From positions 1 to 14,970 of the forward strand of contig JACQAR010000001.1 in NCBI GenBank assembly GCA_016194825.1: 14,970 nucleotides of DNA, written 5' to 3'. Positions 1 through 7,957 of this stretch are shown piece by piece (the stretch's first letter is position 1; every line of letters starts with the position of its first letter). The stretch comes from Chlamydiia bacterium (GTDB taxonomy: Bacteria; Chlamydiota; Chlamydiia; Chlamydiales; SM23-39). The notes under the pieces are model-generated. The model worked only from the letters and a program-made list of their open reading frames with translations, ran no database searches and had not been told where the DNA came from. The position numbers and the translations under genes are program-made.

Positions 1-903
1 GCTTTCTCCTCTTTCGCGTAAAGTCCGCAGGAGCGTCCAGCACCGGATGGTTTCGGGGACAAAATAGGGTTTTTTCAAAATAGTCAATAGATCAGCGCTT
101 TTCTGTACAGTATGGGCGTGGAAAAAGTAGCGGCGGATGGAGAGGACTCCTAAGAGATTTTCAAGATCGCCATCACAAACAGGAACACGGGTGATCTCAA
201 GATCGGTGAAGAGATGGTGCAGCTTGGCAAGAGGCTCTTGGATATCGTAAAAGAGCACCTCTTCGCGGGGGCGCATCCGCTCTTTTGCGATCGAATTTTG
301 CAGATCAATGGCCCCGCTGATGAGATCTGACTCCTGCGGCAACAGCACTTTGGATTTTTCCGATGTTTTGAGGACGTGGCGCAATTCATCCGCGGAGATT
401 TCTTTTTCGTCCCTTAAAAAGAAAAAAAGCATCCGAGATAAAAAGCTCGCGAGCCGAGTGAGGGGGCGACGGATCGGCTTCCACAGCGAAAGCATCCAAT
501 CGATCATCGGGGCCACCTGAGGCGCAATGGCCGTATTGTAAGGCAAGGCGATCGATTTGGGAACGAGCTCTCCTAAAATGACCGTCAAGGCAAGAGGAAG
601 TCCCACTTTCAATGCCCAGCTCGACTCGACATCAAAAAGTGTGGAGACCGTATTTTGCACCCAAATATTGGCCAAGGTATTAGTAATCAGGATCGTGACT
701 AGCACATCGCGGGGGTGCTCCATGAGCCGACTGATCAGAGCAGCGCGGGAGGTGGAACCTGTTTTGAACGACTTGACTGTGAGCGGAGAGAGAGAAAAAA
801 GAGAAGTTTCAGAGAGAGAGCAAAAGGCAGATACCCCAATCAAAAAAACCAATAGCGTGATCAGGACAAAAAACATATCACTTGAGCCAATTGCAAAACT
901 CAT
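1..903 (-). CDS. CNNM/HlyC-CorC family membrane protein with CBS domains (C terminus beyond window)
   Basis: The reading frame stays open from an ATG at 903 to the left edge, giving 301 residues without a stop. The N-terminal half reads as a CNNM (DUF21) membrane domain. A hydrophobic segment at residues 9-30 runs into SLSETSLFSL, which matches the family's 'SGSETALFAL' signature. VTILITNTLANI (69-80) and GELVPKSIAL (111-120) match further family signatures. From about residue 207 (ERMRPREEV, 208-216) a CBS-pair region begins, with the typical EITRVPVCDGD...LLGVL pattern. Members act in divalent cation (Mg2+/Co2+) homeostasis at the inner membrane. Chlamydial relatives are often labelled TlyC hemolysin, a name with little functional support. 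The second CBS motif and any CorC_HlyC C-terminal domain lie outside the window. No strong ribosome binding site is visible (GGGT just upstream). The gene lies 58 bp downstream of the small gene on the same strand. The family call is firm; the transported ion is not known. Confidence 0.85.
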   Translation of the reverse strand, partial: MSFAIGSSDMFFVLITLLVFLIGVSAFCSLSETSLFSLSPLTVKSFKTGSTSRAALISRLMEHPRDVLVTILITNTLANIWVQNTVSTLFDVESSWALKVGLPLALTVILGELVPKSIALPYNTAIAPQVAPMIDWMLSLWKPIRRPLTRLASFLSRMLFFFLRDEKEISADELRHVLKTSEKSKVLLPQESDLISGAIDLQNSIAKERMRPREEVLFYDIQEPLAKLHHLFTDLEITRVPVCDGDLENLLGVLSIRRYFFHAHTVQKSADLLTILKKPYFVPETIRCWTLLRTLRERGES

Positions 904-961
904 TTACCCGGGAAAATCGCCCTTTTGTGGCCATTGCCGTTCCTTTTCCTCGCCCAACCCG

Positions 962-1222
962 CTAGGGGTTGGCCTCGTCAAATGAACCGTGGCAGCTTTG
1001 CTGCCACTCGGCACTGGCCTCAAAAGAAGCGAGTTGCAGAGTCAGCTCCTCTTTTTCTTGTAGACGCGCCATTTTTTCCTGCTGCATCTCTTCTAGACGA
1101 AGAGCCAAATTTTGGATCGCCTGTTTTTTTTCTCGGATGCCGTGTATGTAAGCCCCGAATACACAAAGGATAAAGGTGATGACCCACCACCATTTTTTGA
1201 TCGCGTTTTCTTGCCTCTGCAT
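962..1222 (-). CDS. Small single-pass membrane protein with coiled coil, unknown function
   Basis: An 86-residue protein: a short basic N terminus, one hydrophobic segment (residues 11-29, KWWWVITFILCVFGAYIHG), then about 45 charged residues rich in Glu, Gln, Lys and Leu that look like a coiled coil (LRLEEMQQEKMARLQEKEEL). The tail is short and polar with no recognisable motif. This layout resembles FtsL/FtsB-like or other small scaffold proteins, but there is no sequence signature for them and I do not assign a function. I chose the ATG at 1222. An in-frame TTG at 1246 would add 8 residues and overlap the dcd stop by 4 bases (TTGA), which would suggest translational coupling. The gene follows dcd on the same strand and precedes the CNNM gene, so the three may form one transcript. 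Topology suggests an N-in, C-out protein anchored in the inner membrane (inference). Confidence 0.6.
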   Translation of the reverse strand: MQRQENAIKKWWWVITFILCVFGAYIHGIREKKQAIQNLALRLEEMQQEKMARLQEKEELTLQLASFEASAEWQQSCHGSFDEANP

Positions 1223-1242
1223 GTCTATGCTATACCCGATTT

Positions 1243-1638
1243 TCAAATTCTCGGACAGACAATATCCATCTGCTTCATATACTTACCCTTGCGTTCTGCA
1301 TAGGTCACTTCACAGGGGGGGCATTCGAAGAAGAGGACTTGGGCCAGTCCCTCTCCTGCATAGATTTTAGCGGGCAGCGGTGTCGTATTGGAAATTTCCA
1401 GGGTAACATACCCTTCCCATTCCGGTTCAAAAGGGGTGACGTTGACGATGATTCCGCAACGGGCATAGGTCGACTTTCCAATGCAAAGGGTCAAGACATT
1501 ACGCGGAATGCGAAAGTACTCGACGCTCCTGGCCAGGGCAAAGGAATTGGGAGGGATGATGCAGGTTTTTGCTTTGATATCGACAAAGGCATCATCGCGA
1601 AATTGCTTTGGATCGACAATCGAGTTATAGTTCAGCAC
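1243..1638 (-). CDS. dcd: dCTP deaminase, N-terminally truncated (probable pseudogene)
   Basis: The 131-residue frame, opened by a GTG at 1638, is an excellent match to Dcd from about residue 58 of the usual ~190 residues to the end. IVDPKQF, IIPPNSFALARSVEYFRIPR, GKSTYARCGIIVNVTPFEP and EISNTTPLPAKIYAGEG are all present. The known active-site positions are kept: Ser and Arg in GKSTYAR and Glu in LEISNTT. Dcd converts dCTP to dUTP, feeding dTMP synthesis. The missing N terminus includes the conserved SSYGYDLR region that helps build the trimer and nucleotide pocket. I looked for it in all three minus frames between 1639 and the ruvB start (1718) and did not find it, and the space is too short to hold it. 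The frame is closed upstream by TGA at 1651-1653. The remaining protein is therefore unlikely to be active. Either a deletion joined the gene to the ruvB upstream region, or sequence was lost in assembly. Confidence 0.85.
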   Translation of the reverse strand: MLNYNSIVDPKQFRDDAFVDIKAKTCIIPPNSFALARSVEYFRIPRNVLTLCIGKSTYARCGIIVNVTPFEPEWEGYVTLEISNTTPLPAKIYAGEGLAQVLFFECPPCEVTYAERKGKYMKQMDIVCPRI

Positions 1639-1717
1639 AATAAGCCATCTTCACCAAAACTCATATATGATGTGATTATGTGGCGCTTGAAATGAGTGTT
1701 CTGCTACCTTTGTAGGT

Positions 1718-2725
1718 ATGGCCGCTCCATTCATCGAGTCCTCTTGGGAAAAACTAGACGAAACATTCGAAGTCCCCCTCCGTCCACAAACGCTTGCCGA
1801 ATTCGTAGGCCAAGAAGCTGTGAGAACAAGACTGGAGATCCTGATTACGGCAGCGCTGGAAAGAAAAGAAGCCCTGGGACATTGTCTTTTTTGCGGACCT
1901 CCAGGCTTAGGCAAGACCACATTGGCGCACATCCTGTCTAAAGCGATGGGAACACAACTGACAATTACATCAGGACCGCAGATTGAAAAACCGGGCGATT
2001 TAGCAGGTTTATTGACGCACTTAAAAGCAGGTGACATTCTTTTCATTGATGAAATCCACCGCCTTTCAAAAGTGGCTGAAGAATACCTCTATTCTGCAAT
2101 GGAAGACTTTTCGCTCGATCTCATGATCGATGCAGGACCCAACGCGCGGAGTGTGCAGGTCAAGCTCCATCCTTTCACCCTCGTCGGTGCTACGACAAGA
2201 TCAGGCCTATTGAGCAGCCCGATGCGCTCTCGTTTCCAGATTACGCTCAGGCTCGATTATTATGATGAAGAGACATTGACAAAAATTGTAGAGCGTTCTG
2301 CCAAACTGCTCGCTATTTCTCTCGATAAAAAAGCCGCTTTTGAGATCGCTAGACGCTCGAGAGGCACTCCTCGTATTGCGAATAATCTTTTGCGCTGGGT
2401 GCGCGATGTAGCTCAAACGCAAAAATGCTCCCCTATACTCAGCGAATTGGCGGCCCATGCTCTACAAATGCTCGCAATTGATGAGCGGGGCCTGGATGAG
2501 ATGGACAAAAAAATCCTGACCATTATTATGGATCATCACAATGGTGGACCGGTGGGCTTAAATAATTTGGCTGCAGCTGTTGGAGAAGAGGCGCACACAT
2601 TAGAAGAAGTGCATGAGCCTTTCTTGATCATGCAAGGGTTTTTAGAAAGAACCCCGCGAGGTCGAAAAGCCACCACCATCGCATATCAACACTTGGGAAA
2701 AAATAAATCGGAGAAAACCACATGA
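1718..2725 (+). CDS. ruvB: Holliday junction branch migration ATPase RuvB
   Basis: A full-length 335-residue RuvB, the hexameric AAA+ motor that drives branch migration of Holliday junctions with RuvA and hands them to RuvC. Visible motifs are LRPQTLAEFVGQ (21-32), Walker A GPPGLGKT (60-67), Walker B DEIH (111-114), sensor 1 GATTR (157-161), the arginine-finger region MRSRF (169-173) and sensor 2 SRGTPRIANNLLRWVRD. The winged-helix DNA-binding C terminus follows (GGPVGLNNLAAAVGEE...EPFLIMQGFLERTPRGR). The ATG at 1718 fits the family's N-terminal length, and a weak TAGGT lies just upstream. The stop overlaps the start of the next gene (ATGA, 2722-2725), so translation of the two is probably coupled. 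No convincing promoter is visible in the short gap to dcd; the dcd deletion may have removed it. In Chlamydia dcd and ruvB are also neighbours. Confidence 0.97.
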   Translation: MAAPFIESSWEKLDETFEVPLRPQTLAEFVGQEAVRTRLEILITAALERKEALGHCLFCGPPGLGKTTLAHILSKAMGTQLTITSGPQIEKPGDLAGLLTHLKAGDILFIDEIHRLSKVAEEYLYSAMEDFSLDLMIDAGPNARSVQVKLHPFTLVGATTRSGLLSSPMRSRFQITLRLDYYDEETLTKIVERSAKLLAISLDKKAAFEIARRSRGTPRIANNLLRWVRDVAQTQKCSPILSELAAHALQMLAIDERGLDEMDKKILTIIMDHHNGGPVGLNNLAAAVGEEAHTLEEVHEPFLIMQGFLERTPRGRKATTIAYQHLGKNKSEKTT

Positions 2726-3909
2726 AATCTCTACTATCAGCAATAGCAGCATCCATCGCCGTTTTTGGATCACATACTCTATGTGCTGAGGAGAGCATAA
2801 AGTATGATCGGATCGCTGAACCAATGGCGCCGCGCAACATCCAAATCTTATTAGAAAAAGATGTGGAGGAAGTACTTTTGGAAGTACGAGGTCCTTACTA
2901 CCTCTTCAACCCTCATGATGCTTCTCGAGTCGCTTCAGGGCTATTGGGTAAAAGGTTCATCGCAAGAGAAACAATAGCCGGACTGAAATGGGGGGAGGAA
3001 TTTGCGGGTATCCACCAACTCTATATTAAACCCAGCTCTCCAGAAACAGAGATCTTCGTCAACGGAAAACAGTATAGCGGCGCCATTGCAATCTATGGAA
3101 TCCAGGGCACGATCCAAGTGATCAACGAAGTCGATATCGAAAGCTATGTCAAATCGGTGCTCACGTCTCGCTTCCCTGTTCCTCTCGAACCTGAGGTGAT
3201 GTCGGCACTTGCAATCTTGGTGAGAACAGATGGTTACTACAGAGCGATGCGCAATGAACAGAGTTTTTGGCATATTGCCGCCCAAGAAGCAGGCTTTGAT
3301 GGATGCGCTCTCGTGGTTGCCAATTCTTCGATTGACCGAGCCGTTGACACGACGCGCCACCTCATTCTCGTCCATCCCGAAGATGGGAAAAGCTGTCCTT
3401 TTGCCACCACATGGACCGAAAATAGCGCGGGAAAAACAGCTGCGTATGAAACCATGTTCCGAAAAGAAGCGCTTGCTCCTCAAAAAGGGGTAGAAGCACC
3501 ACACGCAGCGTTGAGCCGCTCAGAGTCCAAGTGGTCCTATCAGATTTCAAAAAGAGCTCTGGCCCAACTGCTGGATGTTGGCTCGATCAAATCACTCGAG
3601 GTCTTTCTCGATCAGCCATCGAGTAAAGTGTATGGAGTCCGACTCAAAGACGCCAATGATACCTATGATATTGATTTCTTTACGCTCCAAGAAAAGTTGG
3701 GAACAGATCACATCAAGAGCTCCGACTTTTCGGTTGCTTTGAGCGATGACAATGTGCTGTTTACAGGCTATGGCCGCGGCCATGGTGCCGGGCTTTGTCT
3801 CTATTCAGCCAGTGCTCTAGCCCAAAACGGGGAAAACGCAGTGAAAATTTTGGCAAAATTCTTCCCAGAGACCTATCTTTACAACCTGGACGCTATTCCA
3901 GAAAGATGA
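2722..3909 (+). CDS. spoIID: SpoIID-family septal peptidoglycan glycan-strand hydrolase, exported
   Basis: A 395-residue protein with a signal peptide (residues 1-22, cleavage likely after CA in TLCAEE) followed by a SpoIID/LytB domain. The stretch PEVMSALAILVRT (157-169) aligns with the SpoIID active-site helix (EALKAQAVAART) and places the catalytic Glu at residue 158. Further marks are TENSAGKTAAY (232-242), corresponding to the family's 'SxSGGxT', and the C-terminal GYGRGHGAGLCLYSASALAQ (349-368), corresponding to 'GRGWGHGVGMSQYGA'. In spore formers SpoIID is a lytic transglycosylase acting on denuded glycan. Chlamydiae make no spores, and a chlamydial SpoIID homologue has been reported to act at the division septum on the transient peptidoglycan ring, so the same role is inferred here. 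It starts inside the ruvB stop (ATGA). The 'ALKAQA' core is less conserved than in Bacillus, as expected for the chlamydial branch. Confidence 0.85.
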   Translation: MKSLLSAIAASIAVFGSHTLCAEESIKYDRIAEPMAPRNIQILLEKDVEEVLLEVRGPYYLFNPHDASRVASGLLGKRFIARETIAGLKWGEEFAGIHQLYIKPSSPETEIFVNGKQYSGAIAIYGIQGTIQVINEVDIESYVKSVLTSRFPVPLEPEVMSALAILVRTDGYYRAMRNEQSFWHIAAQEAGFDGCALVVANSSIDRAVDTTRHLILVHPEDGKSCPFATTWTENSAGKTAAYETMFRKEALAPQKGVEAPHAALSRSESKWSYQISKRALAQLLDVGSIKSLEVFLDQPSSKVYGVRLKDANDTYDIDFFTLQEKLGTDHIKSSDFSVALSDDNVLFTGYGRGHGAGLCLYSASALAQNGENAVKILAKFFPETYLYNLDAIPER

Positions 3910-3914
3910 GAGTT

Positions 3915-3943
3915 TTGCCAAAAAGTCGTATATGAAGTAAAAT
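3915..3943 (+). promoter_or_regulatory. Promoter of the SRP RNA gene
   Basis: TTGCCA (3915-3920) and TAAAAT (3938-3943) are separated by exactly 17 bp. The predicted start falls at about 3950-3951, which coincides with the first base of the RNA's terminal stem. The site lies just after the spoIID stop codon. Confidence 0.7.
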
Positions 3944-3950
3944 GCCTCAT

Positions 3951-4045
3951 GCCGGGGACCTTATGGAATGAAGTGCCCGAACCAGGTCAGGGCCGGAAGG
4001 CAGCAGCCTTAAGGGCTTCCTTCATGCTATGAATCTATCTCCGGC
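3951..4045 (+). ncRNA. ffs: Signal recognition particle RNA (4.5S type)
   Basis: The apical domain is unmistakable: ACCAGGTCAGGGCCGGAAGG (3981-4000) followed by CAGCAGCC, carrying the GGAA tetraloop and the AGCAGCC symmetric-loop side bound by Ffh. The flanks pair as a long hairpin: GCCC (3975-3978) with GGGC (4013-4016), ATGAAG (3968-3973) with CTTCAT (4020-4025), and an 8-bp closing stem GCCGGGGA (3951-3958) with TCTCCGGC (4038-4045, one G-U). The resulting ~95-nt RNA is the small bacterial type without an Alu domain. It is followed by TTTT (4046-4049), so the closing stem may double as the terminator. The RNA guides Ffh/FtsY targeting of nascent membrane proteins. The last 19 bases of the RNA overlap the 3' end of mazG on the other strand. 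Confidence 0.96.
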
Positions 4046-4635
4046 TTTTCCCACTTCCTACAATATCTGCGCAAAAGACTCTCTGCATCCCACCCTTGGC
4101 TCTCTATTTCTCTCAGAAGCTGCCAAATCTTTTCTCCAAATTCCTCTTCGGAAGAAAGGCGTGTTTCCACTTTTTCGAGCTTTTTCATTCTCCGGAGCTT
4201 GCTAATGATTCTTTGAGATCGGGCCAGAGCCGGCAGAGTGTGAGGGATATCTGCTAAAGGATTTTGTTTCCCCTCTTTCTTTTTGATGGTTTCCCAATTA
4301 TCAATGATATTTTGCACCGACTCCACCTTTTCCTGACCAAAAACATGGGGGTGGCGCCGGATGAGCTTTTCCGCTACGCCAGAGAGCGCTTCAGACAGTG
4401 TAAAACTGCCCGCTTTCTCTCCTAATTTGCCAATAAACACCAGAGCGTAAAAGACATCGCCCAACTCCTCACAAATTTTTTGAGGATCGCCGCTATCGAT
4501 CGCCTGGATGAGCTCATGGGTCTCTTCCAAAAGATAGGGCTGTAGGGTGAGCAGAGTTTGTTGTCGGTCCCACTCACACCCAGTGGGGCTCAGTAGAATA
4601 TTTGCTATATCAAGTAATTTCTCAAAAGGGCTCAT
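4027..4635 (-). CDS. mazG: MazG-type nucleoside triphosphate pyrophosphohydrolase
   Basis: A 202-residue protein whose first ~115 residues form an all-alpha MazG domain: GCEWDRQQTLLTLQPYLLEE, the metal-binding EExxE (EETHE, 37-41) and ExxD (57-60, in EELGDVFYALVF), and the highly conserved KLIRRHPHVFG. MazG hydrolyses (d)NTPs to monophosphates plus pyrophosphate and is thought to clean aberrant nucleotides and modulate the stringent response. Two-domain MazG proteins are about 260 residues. Here the second half keeps LADIPHTLPALARSQRI but has no second EELGD motif, so only the first site looks able to bind metal. I chose the ATG at 4635 because AAGGA lies 9 bases upstream; a GTG at 4653 would add six residues. 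The 3' end converges on, and overlaps, the SRP RNA gene. The start is divergent from the large gene at 4735. Confidence 0.92.
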   Translation of the reverse strand: MSPFEKLLDIANILLSPTGCEWDRQQTLLTLQPYLLEETHELIQAIDSGDPQKICEELGDVFYALVFIGKLGEKAGSFTLSEALSGVAEKLIRRHPHVFGQEKVESVQNIIDNWETIKKKEGKQNPLADIPHTLPALARSQRIISKLRRMKKLEKVETRLSSEEEFGEKIWQLLREIESQGWDAESLLRRYCRKWEKPEIDS

Positions 4636-4734
4636 TCTTTTTTTTCCTTGCACTGCTTATCATATCGATTTATAAATTCATTTTCTCTATACTTTCTCTT
4701 AATTTTTTGGTAAAATAGTAGCAGAGAGAATTGG

Positions 4735-7700
4735 ATGAGCGCAATACAACATACACCCCCTCAAAGCCCTACGGCTGCGACCCCTCCGCCTGCCTCTGCA
4801 GAGCCTTTTTCGCTCACAAAGCGGATGCGGCAATTGTGGGAACAGGCCTATCAAAGAGGAGCTGCTCAGTCAGCAAAAGATTTCTGTGAATGGGCCTCTC
4901 AACCAGTGAATTACTTAGGACACAAGCGCCTCTCTCTATTCTCTAGCTCGACTCCCATGCCCCCGAATCCCTACCAAAGTCTGCAGAATCTGCAAAAGCG
5001 GATTGCAGAATTTGATAAAATTCAGCACACCTTCCCTATTGCTCCCGGTCTTCCTCTGCAACCGGCTACTAAATCTTCTGTCAATGAACAACATGCCAAA
5101 CAAGTGGCTCACACTAACGCGGTCATGGCCGACTTAAATACCCATCTTTCCAATGGCGGTATTGTGTTTGCCCTGCATTGGGCCATAAACAGACTCAATG
5201 ATGGCGATATGGAAAACATCTTCGCTCTCACACGCCAGGCTTTTTCCAAAACCAATCCACCCAATATCAAGCGACTCGTGCTCGACTTCTACAAAGGCCA
5301 ACTCTCACTTTTCCGTCGCATATGTGTCCATGTGATCTATTTTTTCTGCACATTCCGCGGCTTTATCGAGAAAACAGTCCAAACCTATCTCCAAACAAGT
5401 CTCAATGAGCTGAGACTCCGCTTCGATCAGGCTCTGCACCCAGACCCCGAACGCCAAGGAACATTAGTCCCTGGCTTAATCAAAAAAGGCAAAGAACTGT
5501 TAAAGAGCTATCAATCTGCATTCGAGGATTTTGCGGAAGAGAAACCCCTGATTGGTCTCGACGGGAAACCGATCGCAAATCCCACCTTGGATGATTATAA
5601 GACGGTTGCTATAGAAAAACTCTTCCAGAAAAGCTTTCAGCAGCTCTGTAGCGAAGCAGCGGCTACTTTCATGGAGCAGATCGCGCCTACAGTCGAATAT
5701 AAAAAAGGTGCTACTTGGCTCAACCCCCTAATGAACCGTTTTGCCAGATGGGTTTTGAAAAGAATTCTTCCCTCTACTTTGGAAGATGGTCTGAAAAAAG
5801 GGACGGAAGAGATCAAGCCGTATAAGCGTCCCTTTGTCAATGCCCTGCTGAAGGCTATTGAACTCGGGTTGAAAGAGCTCAAAGAAGTGCAGGACGCAGA
5901 TTCGGTTTCTATCCCTCTCACACGCTTTCCCGGAACAGAAGGTCTGAACCATTTCGTAGATCAGCTCTTTTCAGTTTTGCCCTACACAGCGCTAGAAGAG
6001 AGCACAGCTCAAACCGAGAAACCAAAGCCTACCCCGCACGACTTTTTACAAGTAAAAAGGAAACTAGCTCAGGGCAGTATCATTGACGGGGCGTTCAATG
6101 AGGCTTTCCAAGAAGCGATTGTCAACGCATTGAATTTGGGTGTCTATCATTGGGCGAGACCCGACATCAAGGAGAAAATGTTCTCCAATCTGTTTGAGTT
6201 GCTATCGATCCCTTTCACGCACGCTCAAAATATCAGTCAACAGGATCTGGACACTTTAGAAAATAAAGTGCTGAGCTTTGCTAAAACTTTGTTTGTTAAA
6301 GAGATCGATGACGCTGTCAAAACAAAGTTCGAAGGCCGACCCATGGCACAAATGAAGAACGAGGCGCTCAGGCAGTTTGGCGTGCGAAAAACAGGGGCAC
6401 AAGATTTTACCACTCAACTCGATGAGTTAGCTAAACAATTAACAAAACTCTCTTCTGAGATCACTAGAGAGCGCTTGGCAGAGATCTTACGCGGGATGGA
6501 AGGGATCAAGGGAGCTCTCAAGCAATTTAGCGAAGAGCAGCAGAGATTAGACAAAGAACTCGCAGCTCTAACACCACCAGAAAAAGAAGCGGTTCTGAGG
6601 CCATGGCTTCCTATTTATGCTCGAGCCGATGCGATGATGGAAGATCTTTTCCGAATCCAAAAAATGTTGGCCGATCATATCCAGATTTTGGATAGACAGG
6701 CACACTTCAATGCCATAGATGCTACTCTCAAAAACTTTGCTACCTCTCGCCAAGATTCTGCACACGATGTGAACAAGTGTCTCTCTTCAGACCCCAAAAC
6801 AGCATCCATTGCGCAAAGAATAGAAATTACGGCACGCCTAGAAACCTCTTGCCATTCTTTAGCTACTATAGAGACCACCCTCCAAAGGCAGAGTCAACAC
6901 CATCTGCAACCAGAAGAACAGCAGCAAATCCAGCAATTCCAACAAAGGATGCGCGAAATCCGAGAAAAACAAATGCGTTTTGTAGCGTTGCAAAAGCTGG
7001 ATCGTGAACTGCGGTACTATCTGAGCCGACCAGGGAGACGAGATATCCCGGATACCATCGAAGAACCTCTGGCAGCACTAGACAAAATAGACCGAGAGGG
7101 CTTGATCCCGTTGATTCAAAACCTCAAGCCTCCTGCGAACATGAAAGACGCCCTCAACTTCGGAAATGTCCTGAAGGAATTGGAGACAGGCATGTTGGCA
7201 GTACAAGGCAAACTTTTAGCAGACTTACGCCAATCCGACGAAGCCGCCTCTCGCTTAGTTCCCCAGCTGCAATTGATACTAGGAAATCGATCGCTAGACG
7301 AAGGGCGCGAAGCTACACGCAACACCCACAATTTCTCCACAACAGCAACCGCCCTCCATAAATCGGTCGGAACATTCAAGCGATTGGTCGACGGATCTGA
7401 AAAAGAGAGCCAAATCCAATTTACAGCCACGCATCTGTATATCGGCTTGGGTGCTCTCGGCTTGGTAGGAGGAGCTCTAGCTGCCTCTCTGGCTACGGGA
7501 GTCGCTGGCTCAGCCATCCTCGGTGCTGTGGCCGGCACAGGGATGGACATTGCACTCCGAGGGATTCCTCTGCAGCAGGAAGAAGTGCCACAACAAGCGA
7601 AAAAAGAGAAAAGCTCTTTACATGATGCAGCGAAAAAAGCAGTCTTAGAACGTCTTGTTCCTGTCACTACAAGCGGTCTAATAGGTGGAGCTAGCACAGT

Positions 7701-7932
7701 AGCTTGTAGGTATCTCGGAATACCCGCACTGGTGCCAACATTCGTGGGCATTGGAACAGGAGCATTGGCAGCACGCGCTTTTCCTATTATCGGAGATGGA
7801 GCACAAACACTCGGAAGACAGCATCTCAAAGATCTTTTTGCTAGCACCTATAACATGATCCGCAACCCCTTCCTCTATCAAGGCGCCGCGAAGCTGGCCC
7901 TCGCCCAATTCATGCAATCGTACCGGCCTTAA
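4735..7932 (+). CDS. Large uncharacterised protein (1065 aa) with two C-terminal hydrophobic lobes
   Basis: I do not recognise this family. The protein has a Pro/Thr/Ser/Ala-rich N terminus (residues 1-25), a mainly helical, charged body, and a short hydrophobic stretch at 196-206 (ICVHVIYFFCT). A long helical, probably coiled-coil region follows at about 555-760, with a Gln-rich stretch at 724-738. Near the end are two hydrophobic lobes of about 40 residues: 900-941 (Gly/Ala-rich) and 976-1019, separated by a 34-residue basic, polar linker. No signal peptide, enzyme motif or nucleotide-binding loop is visible. The disordered, Ser/Thr/Pro-rich start and paired hydrophobic lobes are features shared by many chlamydial type III-secreted membrane proteins, so a secreted or membrane-inserting protein is a reasonable inference, no more. 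A TAAAAT -10-like box lies at 4711-4716 without a good -35; GAGAGA (4723-4728) is a weak ribosome binding site. Codon use resembles the neighbours and the frame is intact. Confidence 0.85.
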   Translation: MSAIQHTPPQSPTAATPPPASAEPFSLTKRMRQLWEQAYQRGAAQSAKDFCEWASQPVNYLGHKRLSLFSSSTPMPPNPYQSLQNLQKRIAEFDKIQHTFPIAPGLPLQPATKSSVNEQHAKQVAHTNAVMADLNTHLSNGGIVFALHWAINRLNDGDMENIFALTRQAFSKTNPPNIKRLVLDFYKGQLSLFRRICVHVIYFFCTFRGFIEKTVQTYLQTSLNELRLRFDQALHPDPERQGTLVPGLIKKGKELLKSYQSAFEDFAEEKPLIGLDGKPIANPTLDDYKTVAIEKLFQKSFQQLCSEAAATFMEQIAPTVEYKKGATWLNPLMNRFARWVLKRILPSTLEDGLKKGTEEIKPYKRPFVNALLKAIELGLKELKEVQDADSVSIPLTRFPGTEGLNHFVDQLFSVLPYTALEESTAQTEKPKPTPHDFLQVKRKLAQGSIIDGAFNEAFQEAIVNALNLGVYHWARPDIKEKMFSNLFELLSIPFTHAQNISQQDLDTLENKVLSFAKTLFVKEIDDAVKTKFEGRPMAQMKNEALRQFGVRKTGAQDFTTQLDELAKQLTKLSSEITRERLAEILRGMEGIKGALKQFSEEQQRLDKELAALTPPEKEAVLRPWLPIYARADAMMEDLFRIQKMLADHIQILDRQAHFNAIDATLKNFATSRQDSAHDVNKCLSSDPKTASIAQRIEITARLETSCHSLATIETTLQRQSQHHLQPEEQQQIQQFQQRMREIREKQMRFVALQKLDRELRYYLSRPGRRDIPDTIEEPLAALDKIDREGLIPLIQNLKPPANMKDALNFGNVLKELETGMLAVQGKLLADLRQSDEAASRLVPQLQLILGNRSLDEGREATRNTHNFSTTATALHKSVGTFKRLVDGSEKESQIQFTATHLYIGLGALGLVGGALAASLATGVAGSAILGAVAGTGMDIALRGIPLQQEEVPQQAKKEKSSLHDAAKKAVLERLVPVTTSGLIGGASTVACRYLGIPALVPTFVGIGTGALAARAFPIIGDGAQTLGRQHLKDLFASTYNMIRNPFLYQGAAKLALAQFMQSYRP

Positions 7933-7957
7933 ACTGCTAACACCCTCTTAAGAGACC

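Noticed and set aside
954..972. CCAACCC-GCTAG-GGGTTGG hairpin as a terminator
   Set aside because: The 7-bp stem is perfect, but it contains the stop codon in its loop and no T-run follows on either strand; termination is not supported.
1651..2046. Minus-strand open frame leading toward dcd, considered as its missing N terminus
   Set aside because: It is antisense to ruvB and lacks SSYGYDLR or any Dcd-like residues; it only ends near the dcd start by position.
2941..3504. 187-residue minus-strand open frame
   Set aside because: It is antisense to the SpoIID domain, which shows clear family motifs; there is no independent support.
7116..7847. 243-residue minus-strand open frame
   Set aside because: It lies wholly inside the large plus-strand gene, has no domain signal and a composition typical of a shadow frame (Ser, Arg, Pro-rich).
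7945..7954. CTCTTAAGAG palindrome after the large gene
   Set aside because: It is only 10 bp, has no loop or T-run and could easily arise by chance.
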